Assembly: GCA_036172665.1 (NCBI GenBank)
Contig: CM069877.1
Span: forward strand, 28,235,001-28,299,000
From: Prosopocoilus inquinatus
Taxonomy: Eukaryota; Arthropoda; Insecta; Coleoptera; Lucanidae
Direction of reading: 5' to 3'
Length of the DNA: 64,000 nt
Numbering within the stretch: position 1 is the stretch's first letter; each line of letters starts with the position of its first letter. This document shows positions 55,731-64,000 of this stretch, in pieces. The notes under the pieces were generated by a model. The model saw nothing but the letters and a program-made list of their open reading frames with translations. It was not told the origin of the DNA and made no database searches. The position numbers and the translations under genes are program-made.

Positions 55731-56440
55731 CTGTAAAGCAAAAAAAATTTTATTGCATTTGTTTTCTGTTAATTAATGCCCACAATTTTCCGACGACATA
55801 TTTTAAAGCGTTTGCTGCCAGTCGGTTAGATTGGAATGAGGTTCTCAAGCATTTTCTGTATAGCTATTTCGGCGCTAAAAGGGGGCCTTATCAATAAAAG
55901 AGTAGCTTGAAAACTCCTCTGCAATCTCATCAACTCGCGTGACTTGCGCAGACTACAGCTGACGTAGCGACATCGTGCGACCGTAGTTTAGGGTCAAAAT
56001 TATGGCTGCACGATATCGCGACTTAAGCTCTAATAAAACACACATTAGTTTAAAGAGTTCATAATTAATGCAGTTCTCCGACGAGCGCTTTGTCGGTTAA
56101 GTAGAGAAACGTCTATGACTCACTTGATCGCAAAATCATAACACAGTGTTTGGCTCTACACTCGCAGTGCATAAAATGTAGTTACTCTGACCATGACCGG
56201 AAGTTTATTTAAGAACGCAACGAAATTGAATAATATTATCCTTGGTCTTTCATTCATTTATGAATATTTCTGTTTTTCGGTTAAATCAGTTAAAAGTGAA
56301 TTGGGGACAGAAAAGAAGAAAAGCAGTTAACGAAAAAAAGGACAACAGCGAATATAGGTAGTCTTGTTATTTCTTTTTGTGAAACTTCTTTATTTCAATA
56401 GAACTCGTGGAAAATTGTGGAATTTGTTTTGTTTGGAATA
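55731..56440. other. upstream of the follistatin TB exon, unassigned
   Basis: Presumed first intron. No signal-peptide exon recognised. Confidence 0.4.
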
Positions 56441-57600
56441 ATGTTTTCGAAAATTATATACAGTTAAGTCAAAATGTTTCTTCACATTTTAAATAATTTT
56501 GTTTATAACACTAAAAAAAATAAAAAATTGGAAGGTCAACATAACGCGATTGAACCCATCAAAAAATTGGTGATGTCAACCTAAGGAGAGAGTTAACAAA
56601 CACTAAAAAAAAATTGAAGATTGTAAAACGAAATAAATGTAAAAACTTAAACAAAAAATGTTAAAAAAATAAAAGTTGTAATACACGGAAACAAAAAAAA
56701 AAGTTAAAGCTGTAATAATTAGCTTCAAGGTCAGTACATCCCAACTAAACCGAACCCAGGTGAAGCGAAACCAAGGAAAGAAAATATCACAAACATTTAA
56801 AAAAATTAAAAATTGTAGTTGTTACAAGGTCAACACAACCTCACTAAAGTGAACCTAAGTGGAGCCAACTCAAGGACACAATTAACAAACAAAATTAAAA
56901 ATTGTAAGAAACTTCGAAAAAATATTATTTGTCGATGATATGGCTGTGAGTTTACCGAACGCCATCTGTGGGTTAACATCCGAATTAAAAGATTATTTCC
57001 AGAGACCTTCGAATATGAAAATTTTTTTAAAAAGTTTCAAGGTCAACCCAACTCAAGTAAGTGAAACCAAAGTAAACCCAACCCAATGAAACAGTTTTTT
57101 TTTTAAATTAAAAAAAGCAGGGGAATTATAAAAACTCGAAAAAAAGAGAAATAAAGGTTTATTAAAACTCGAAAAACAATTAAAAATGTAAAAATTAACA
57201 AGAAAACGTTAAAAATTAAAATTAAAAAATTAAATAAAAAGCCTCAAATCCAACTCAAGTAAACTGAATTCAGGGAGAGAATAAAAAAATGGATTTTTAA
57301 AAATTAAAATTAAAAAAAAAGAAATGAATAAAAAATAAATAAAGGGCTTCAAGATCAATTCAAGCTAAAAAAGGCAAACCTAAGTAAACTCAAGCTAACC
57401 AAAGAGTTCTTACAAAATTAAAAAAAATGATAGTTAAAACTGGAAAAACAATTAAAATGGTAAAAATAAGAAAACAAAATTGTCAAAAATTAAATAAGAA
57501 GCCTCAAGTTCAATCCAAGTAAATATGAACTCAGGAAGAGAATTAAAAAATGAAATTAAAAAAAAAAATGTTAAAAATTGAATAACTCTGAGTTTGTCGA
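56440..57600. repeat. degenerate A-rich minisatellite
   Basis: Units mixing (AAATTAAAAA)n with CAAGGTCAACxxAACxCAAxT and AAxTGAACCxAGG recur irregularly throughout. The plus strand is strongly purine-biased. No ORF. Confidence 0.6.
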
Positions 57601-58304
57601 ACACCATCTGTCTCACGCTTGTAAGAATTTAGTGTAGTACAAAAGTCAAAGCAGCGTTTACTTGTTTACTTCAAAACAAACGTACAGTGTGACTACACGA
57701 GAATTCCTACCCCCTTTAACTCTTTTATTTTTGATTTCAGGAAAAACTGTTTAATACAAAACTTATAGGGACTAATTCTGTGTTCCCACAAAAAAGACAA
57801 TTAATGGTTGGATAAACGTGATATAAACAAAACTTAAGTTTTTTTAAATGGAACACCCTGTATATTATTACGATTTTCGATTCTAAATTACATTCTACTG
57901 GGACTAGTATATAATAAAACCAATAATATAGAAGGTGTCAATAAAATATTTCCTATTTAATTTATTCTGTTTTTGAATTTTAGAAATAGAAAATTTGAAT
58001 AATGATCCTTTTATACTAAGAGATGTGACTCAAAACATGTTAAAAAGATTTACACCTCCTGTAAAAAAAATATGTTTTGCATTAAATTCATTTTTTAAAG
58101 TTTTTTCGTTTCTAGTTAAAAAGTTGAATTTAAAAAACATGTAAATCATTTTAATATGTTAATGGTAAAATTTTATTTAATGTTATTTTATTTAAAACCA
58201 AAACTTCGTTTGTTTTTTTGAGCAACCGACGCTCAATTGTTTGTTGTGAATATCTGTAGCAGTTAAATAGTGAGAAAACCCCTCGACCACATTAATTCAC
58301 TGAA

Positions 58305-58347
58305 AGCGAATACGTATTTCGGTAACGAAGTTACCATCTTCAGCGCT
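58305..58347 (-). ncRNA. hammerhead-like motif, family B, minus arm
   Basis: Identical to 26284-26326: CTGAAGA, bulged U, GGTAAC/GTTACC, GAAA, TAC/GTA. Confidence 0.6.
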
Positions 58348-58363
58348 AAACTGATGTCAGTTT

Positions 58364-58406
58364 AGCGCTGAAGATGGTAACTTCGTTACCGAAATACGTA
58401 TTCGCT
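58364..58406 (+). ncRNA. hammerhead-like motif, family B, plus arm
   Basis: Identical to 26353-26395. The two motifs in one transcript would pair with each other as a long hairpin, competing with ribozyme folding. Confidence 0.6.
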
Positions 58407-58848
58407 TTCAGTGAATTAATGTGGTCGAGGGGTTTTCTCACTATTTATTTGGATTACAGCCACAGGTTTTGTGTTGCTTTGTGATTATCTGTAGCAGTAC
58501 TGAAATAAATTCTACAACTTCTTTTATCTTTTCTTCTGTCTAAAATCAACAATAAAAAAAAAATTAAGCAGGAATTATTTTATAGACACCTTCTACGTTA
58601 TAAGTTTTATTATACATGTAGTCCCATTAGAATTTTATTTCGAATCGAAAAACGTAATAATATACAGGATGTTCCTTTTAAAAAGTTTTGTTTAGTTTAT
58701 ATCTCGTTTATCAAACAATCAATTGTTTTTCTGTGAGCATGTAGAGAAACTTTGAATTAGACCCTTTAAGTTTTGTATTTTGTAATTTTTTCCTAAAATC
58801 AAAAATAAAAGAGCTAAAAGGGGTAGGAATTCTCGCGTAGTCACCCTG

Positions 58849-59591
58849 TACTTACATATGTAAACATTTTTCAGGTCGAGGCGGAAATAATTTTTTGAAA
58901 CAAGTTCAACAATTGTGTTAAAAATATCTACAACTCCCTTTTACCCATAACTGTGGAGAATTTCACTTTGCCATTTCTCTCTGTTCAGTTTGTTGAAGGA
59001 ATTGTGTAATACATAATACGTTTCCGAAGTTCTATTCAGAATGAGATAACTGATAATCGGAAATATGTTTAGCTAGAAAGAAAAAGTTTCACCGTCTGTG
59101 AACACCTGCAGAAATACGGTGAGATCACGTTGTTTATACACTAGCGATTATTACTGATCAACCGGTATTGTGGTCGATAAACATGGACAATTAATTATAA
59201 TTACGAGACTCGGCGAATAATTAGCGGCCGCGTTCAGCACGTGCGTCGTAAACTTTAGAAAATGTGCAATGATTTCGCTTAATTACCGCAGGACGTCTGG
59301 TCGCAGGTCGCTAAGCACGCTGCTTTTTATTTTGCGAAATGCAGTCAGGTATGATAGCGACCGGCCAATTCTATCTGCATTGCTGCGTTTGCCTTGCCGT
59401 AATTATTTCAGTTTCCGGTTACGCACTTACATGTTAATCCGATTTTTCTTCTTGGCGTTAAAATATAGAACGGAGGTTCCTGTTCTTACCTGGAATTGAA
59501 TTTTCTGCGGACGGTTCAGGAACTCGCGCAAAATAGTTTCATTTCCACTTCACCTTCAGACGTATTTTATATTATGCAACAAAACAAAGTA
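58849..59591. other. unassigned stretch
   Basis: Includes a somewhat GC-rich piece at 59200-59420 with a 76-codon ORF that resembles nothing known. Confidence 0.35.
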
Positions 59592-59744
59592 TACCGGGTG
59601 GAAAGTTTCAAACCCGAACATAACAAACTTGCATTGAAAAGTACGTTTCTGTAGATTACTGCTCTCCATTTAAACGCACAAAAATAGTAGTGGTCTCGAA
59701 GGAAAGAGAAAATTATCGCCAATTTTGTCATGCTAAAATTTATT

Positions 59745-60105
59745 AACATATAAAATAGCGACATCTTACTATCGCTTTTTGACCTAACATTGCAGTAGGA
59801 TAGACAAATTGAAGCGGGATTTGCTCCTAATGAGTCCCCCATGCAAGGCGGCCATGCTTGCTGTCAATTTGTCTATCCTACTGCAATGTTAGGTCAAAAA
59901 GCGATAGTAAGATGTCGCTATTTTATATGTTCATCATTCTCACATCGCATTTGCGAATAAATTGGGCAAGTCGTTTTTGGTCTGCAATGGGAATGTCTAA
60001 ATGAGCTACGTTTCTGCTGAAGAAGCCCCAAGCAGGGCTGAAACAGCTGTCCAGAGGCTGCTCGAGGTTCTCACTGCAATCAAAAACAATTTGCACAAAA
60101 TTTTT
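59745..60105 (+). mobile_element. hammerhead family A element, 361-bp copy
   Basis: Flanked by the perfect 12-bp direct repeat CTAAAATTTATT (59733-59744 and 60106-60117). The left part is a hairpin (68-bp perfect arms, 59745-59812 and 59864-59931), followed by the ribozyme on the plus strand and the terminus CAAAATTTTT. Confidence 0.9.
60003..60065 (+). ncRNA. hammerhead ribozyme, family A copy 7, intact core
   Basis: GAGC/GCTC outer stem, TTCTG/CAGAG inner stem, CTGAAGA, AGCCC/GGGCT, GAAA, CAG/CTG, UC. Predicted cut after C60051. Confidence 0.85.
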
Positions 60106-60237
60106 CTAAAATTTATTGTTAAATGTCAATATATTCGCGATAAAAAATAAACTTTTAAATTTTGAATAAATTTAGTTTCCTTAGAAACTGAAAATATTTA
60201 CAATTGAAAATAATTTATACGTCACTCAATAAGAATC

Positions 60238-60993
60238 ATGAATAATTACACAGATCAAGAAAGGATTTTTATTTTGAAGACCTTTTATAGTGGCGTTGGA
60301 ATTCGGAAAGTACGAGATTTATTCTCTGTGAAATTCAATGACAGACCAATACCTTCTCTATCGACAATACACGCAGTAATAAAACGCGTTGAAGAAACAG
60401 GTAGCACACTTCCGAAAAAAGAGGTGGTATCTAAAAATATTATTTTAATCAATAATAAGTACTCCTATGAATACTTATTAGGCGCTCGAAGGAGAAATAA
60501 CGCTCAACTAGAAGAAATGGTTCTAGCAATGACGAATGCTGGACCAACTTTCAGTAGTAGGTACATAGGAAATTTAACATCCACATCGTATTTGGACCTT
60601 CTACTTAACGATATTGGTCCTGCTTTAGAAGAAGTTGCACGCGCTGATCAAGAGATTTGGTTTCAGTATGACGGGTGTCCTGCGCATTTTGGTGTGGAAA
60701 TAAGAAACTATCTAGATGCTGCTTTTCCTGACCATTGGATTGGACGTGGTGGAAGCATAAATTGGCCAGCCAGATCTCCTGATTTGGCACCGTGTGATTT
60801 CTTCTTGTGGGGCCATATCAAAAGCAAAATTTATAAAAATAGACATGAAAATCTGGATTCACTATGAGAATATATTAATGCAGAATGTCGTTCTATCACT
60901 GATAGACAATTATCCAATGTCCGAAATTGTTTTTATAATCGTTTAGGCTATTGTTTAGTACAAAGTGGTGGTTTATTTGAGGACCTGCTATAA
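60238..60993 (+). pseudogene. Tc1/mariner-superfamily transposase with internal deletion
   Basis: From ATG 60238: MNNYTDQERIFILKTFYSG begins an N-terminal helix-turn-helix (LSTIHAVIKRVEETGS). The usual linker and first catalytic Asp are deleted; the frame goes straight to NNAQLEEMVLAMTNAGPTF. It keeps the second Asp, EIWFQYDGCPAHFGVEIRNY, and the third motif INWPARSPDLAPCDFFLWGH. A TGA at 60865-60867 interrupts it; the original end is GGLFEDLL and TAA at 60991-60993. The intact family protein would be longer by about 100 residues. Dead. Confidence 0.85.
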
Positions 60994-62065
60994 AATATAA
61001 TTTATTAAGAACAATTTTAAATTCCAACGTTAAGTTTTAAAATTTTTATCATATGAATAATGTATAATTTTTAAATTACATATTTAGTTTAGTTTAGTTT
61101 ATTGTGTGTTAAACATAAAATAACAAATAAAATAACAAATAAACTTAATGAATAGTTAATAAGTTCATGCCTATATTAATTAATTAATGAGTGAGTTAAT
61201 AACATTAACATTATAAGTAGTTAATAACATATTAACAACATATTAACATAAATTAATTGAAGAAAAATAATTAAATAAGGAAAAAAGAAAAATAGAAAAA
61301 TAATTAAACATATCATATTTGTTTTTTTCATTTTCTATTTTTTTTATGTTCAATAGAGTGTTCAGTTCATTTAACTATTCGTTACTTTTCGACTGTCTAA
61401 AGGGTATACCTACAACTAGCCAGAGTACTGTTTCACAATTTCACTCTTCTCAAAGGAAAACGGAAGCCAGTAAAATAATTCATTAACATCTTTGAGAATG
61501 CACTAATTTCAATCAATATCTTATTAAAAATAATAATAATAATAATAATAAAAACAAAATAATAAGCTGTTTGTGGTTTCAGAAAGAAGATCAAAGATGA
61601 ATTGCATTTTAAATTTTATTACGGAACTGGCTCTGAAGCATGTAAGAGAATATAATTTAGGCAACAAAGATTGAAAGAAGGCATTTTTTATGATCAATTT
61701 ATGATTTATTTGTAAAAATACTGCTATACTTTCTCACTTGCATATTATTATTTTCTCTATTCATTGCAAGTTTGCCGTACTCGGGTTTGAAATTGTCGTT
61801 TCAGGTGACGTATAAATTATTTTCGTTAATTGAAGATTGTTGGCGTTTCTAAGGAAATGAAATTTTCATTTGAAATTTAAAAATTTAATTTTATCACTAA
61901 AATATTAACATTCAGCAATCATTTGAACATGATAATATTGGTCGTAATTTTCTCTTTCCTTTAAGGCCTTTACCATTTTTGTATCTTTACATGGCGAGCA
62001 GTAATCTACAGAAACGTACTTTTCAATGCATGTTTCTATGTTCGGGTTTGAAACTTTCCACCCGG

Positions 62066-63007
62066 TATGTGCAACAAACTAGACAAAATTAAGTCGAGGA
62101 ATATGCTAAGAGCGTCACATCAAAGTGTACCATATGTGTTGCAGACATTTTTTTTTATCTAGCGATTATTGCTTATCATTTCTTTATGACAGTGATGCAA
62201 TTTATTGTTATGACGAACAGTTCGAAACTATTCCATGGATTTGTAAATATCGTATAGAATAATATCAACAACATTTTTTATGTACGTTTACAGTTGAAAC
62301 TTAAAAGTTTAATGCCCGATTTCTTCATTTCCAGATAAATTTATCTATCAGATAATATCCTTAGAAACCGATGAGAAGTTAGCAATAACATTCCAGCAAT
62401 AAAATTATGAAATTTCAAAACACTGCCACCGCTAAAATAACGATCACAGATCAATAATATTTAATCTATTACAAAGAGTATAATGTGTAGATTCCCCTCA
62501 TATGAAGAAATTGAAAAAAATATTTGATATTAAGTTAACTATGACTATTTTAACGAGCATAAGTCATTTTTCATATATTGTACCAAAACAATTGCTTTCA
62601 CTGAAAATTTTCACGTAGTCATAAAGTAAACATACATATCTATTTAATAATGCCTTTAGAAAGTTTTAGCCGGTTGATTTAAAGTAATTAGAAAATTAAT
62701 TAAATATGGCATTCCCAGCAATAAAATAATATTAAATTTGAACGTCCATATCTTTTCACGCAGTATTCGCATAAACATTCTGTTTGTAGAATATGAAAGC
62801 ACAGATCGAAATCTATCGTTTAAACCACCCTCTGAGTTTTAGCCGGTTGATTTGAAGTAATTAGAAATTAATAAATTGCGACCTTTGCAACAATAAAAAA
62901 ATAACCACATTGCGCTTTGTGAATTATGGCCATGGTTTGAACTTTGCATTGAGTATACAGGGTGTTCAAAGTTTTTGTTATACGCACACAACAACGTTAT
63001 TATGGAA
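62066..63007. repeat. degenerate tandem repeat of about 175 bp and flank
   Basis: GTTTTAGCCGGTTGATTT(A/G)AAGTAATTAGAAA recurs at 62662 and 62835 (period 173), and CCAGCAATAAAAT-type blocks at about 62391, 62716 and 62893. The rest of the stretch is AT-rich without features. Confidence 0.55.
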
Positions 63008-63205
63008 AGTACAAAGTTTATTTAATCTCAAACCGGACAGAAAAATGAAGGGAAACACACTCAACGTTTCGCTATAGATTTATAGCTTCGACGAAGCTAT
63101 AAATCTATAGCGAAACGTTGAGTGTGTTTCCCTTCATTTTTCTGTCCGGTTTGAGATTAAATAAACTTTGTACTTACTATTTTCATCGGACAAGAACAAA
63201 CTTCA
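63008..63205. mobile_element. hammerhead family C fold-back, separate insertion
   Basis: Flanked by GTTATTATGGAA (62996-63007 and 63206-63217). 63007-63175 is an uninterrupted palindrome of 169 bp centred on 63091. Both arms have the stem II, GAAA and stem III strand but lack CTG of CUGACGA, so neither is a complete ribozyme. A 30-bp tail (ATTTTCATCGGACAAGAAC) matches the Penelope element at about 48945. Confidence 0.88.
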
Positions 63206-63335
63206 GTTATTATGGAAGGTACGAAATCGTTCAAATTGGCAAAAATATACTGCTTTTACTCAAAATTAGTAATTAAGCATTGTCCATGCGTAAGCTGACC
63301 GGATCAGTCAGATTACGATGAAATTCTCGATATGT

Positions 63336-63388
63336 TCTTCTTCTGATGAGGCCCTAATTAGGGCCGAAATCGCTATGAGAACCCTGTT
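63336..63388 (+). ncRNA. possible decayed hammerhead, fourth type
   Basis: CTGATGA, perfect stem II GGCCC/GGGCC around TAATTA, then GAAA occur in correct order and spacing. Stem III would be AUCG/CUAU with a mismatch, and the cleavage nucleotide would be G, which is not allowed. Probably a dead relic. Confidence 0.4.
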
Positions 63389-63590
63389 GCAATTTAGCTG
63401 AATTGTAACACATTTTTAATGATTTTTTTAATGATGAGTACAAATATCGCAATAATTCCTTTATTATTCGTTCTGAGATTAAATAGTAAAGAGTACTTTA
63501 TATTTAGAATTTACTATTCTTTCGTTTCACAACAAAAAATACGGAATATTTCATTAAAGAAAAGTTTACATATGAAGATATTATGAGAAC

Positions 63591-63813
63591 GCGATGCGTA
63601 ATTGTTCATTATTGCTGATGATTTGAACGATTTCCTACCTTAATAAAAATGAAGTTATTGTATGCATACAGTGTTTTCCAAAAGAAACGGATAAATTCTA
63701 TTGCGATGCGTAATTGTTCATTATTGCTGATGATTTGAACGATTTCCTACCTTAATAATAATGAAGTTATTGTATGTATACAGTGTTTCCCAAAAGAAAC
63801 GGATAAATTCTAT
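63591..63813. repeat. recent tandem duplication, 112 bp
   Basis: GCGATGCGTAATTGTTCATT starts both units (63591 and 63703). The two differ at only a few positions. Confidence 0.9.
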
Positions 63814-64000
63814 AAAATGGTTAAGAAAAAGAAGAATTCTCAGGTCGATTTTTATTATTAAATCATCATTTGAGGGTGTAATTTTCAATCCCCCATCTCT
63901 CAACCCCTAAGCTATAACAACCCCAACCTTAAAAATTCAAATAGCAAAGTACCCCTTGTGATACCTCGTTAAATAGCATTTTTAATGCTGAAAATTTGTT
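63814..64000. other. right edge, unassigned
   Basis: No gene recognised; the 60-codon minus ORF overlaps the duplication. Confidence 0.4.

Larger units (their letters stand above)
58264..58485. mobile_element. hammerhead family B element, fold-back copy 2, with empty site known
   Basis: A 222-bp insertion with the perfect 13-bp direct repeat TATCTGTAGCAGT (58251-58263 and 58486-58498). The paralogous MITE has this site once (about 52087-52099, minus strand), giving the uninterrupted state. It is the reverse orientation of 26207-26435, with the same tail and arms. Confidence 0.93.
57685..58848. mobile_element. long-TIR MITE, copy 2, carrying a ribozyme element
   Basis: It has the same ends as 51740-52666 (AGTGTGACTACACGAGAATTCC, inverted at the right), flanked by TA. 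It is 237 bp longer, almost all explained by the family B insertion at 58264-58485. Confidence 0.87.
59594..62065 (+). mobile_element. Tc1/mariner-superfamily transposon, 2.5 kb
   Basis: CCGGGTGGAAAGTTTCAAAC at 59594 is inverted at 62065, with TA outside each. The TIRs extend at least 72 bp, and subterminal blocks (AATAATTTATACGTCAC at about 60212, inverted at about 61806) also match. It contains one transposase frame and a family A ribozyme element that inserted between the left TIR and the ORF. Confidence 0.87.

Overview
The window is nuclear DNA of an insect. It is AT-rich, spliceosomal introns interrupt conserved animal genes, and mobile elements fill most of the space. The element mix (mariner, Tc1-like, hAT-like, P-like, Ty3/Gypsy, R1-type LINE, Penelope-like) would suit a beetle, but nothing here fixes the order. 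No CRISPR array, rRNA or tRNA gene was recognised, though tRNAs were not searched for systematically.

Host genes. Both lie on the minus strand. (1) Four consecutive exons (2713 down to 1727) encode the ligand-binding domain and M1 to M3 of a divergent nicotinic acetylcholine receptor subunit. The 5' exons and a convincing M4 were not found, and a dead mariner (216-1505) sits just beyond the last clear exon. (2) A follistatin gene is spread over 26 kb. A TB-type exon (55542-55730), a follistatin/Kazal exon (43714-43941) and a terminal exon with two more follistatin/Kazal modules (29589-30058) join in phase. Everything between 30059 and 55541 is intron, full of transposons.

Mobile DNA. From 3 kb to 29 kb the window is a nest of elements: a 2.1 kb giant inverted repeat, TA-flanked MITEs, a Harbinger-like element, an hAT MITE cut into a transposase fragment, and a decayed Gypsy element whose pol runs into an R1-type LINE fragment. 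The follistatin introns hold a P-like element with a broken THAP domain, hAT-like elements, long-TIR elements and a Penelope-like remnant with RT thumb and GIY-YIG sequence. From 56 kb to 64 kb there is AT-rich minisatellite, more MITEs, a broken Tc1/mariner-type transposon and a very recent 112-bp tandem duplication.

Main discovery. A dispersed short repeat (family A) carries a hammerhead self-cleaving ribozyme: seven copies, five with an intact catalytic core (CUGANGA, stem II, GAAA, a minimal palindromic stem III, then UC or UA), and a stem I of two paired blocks around an internal loop. Two further families (B and C) have the same plan with one extra nucleotide after CUGANGA. The elements are fold-backs, often with ribozymes or ribozyme halves in both orientations. 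Most are flanked by 10-15 bp target-site duplications, and one has an empty site in a paralogous MITE. Family C sequence flanks the Penelope-like GIY-YIG remnant, so the simplest reading is that these are non-autonomous retroelements (Penelope terminal-repeat derivatives or retrozymes) mobilised by Penelope-like reverse transcriptase. All functional statements are inferred from sequence by eye; no folding or database search was run.
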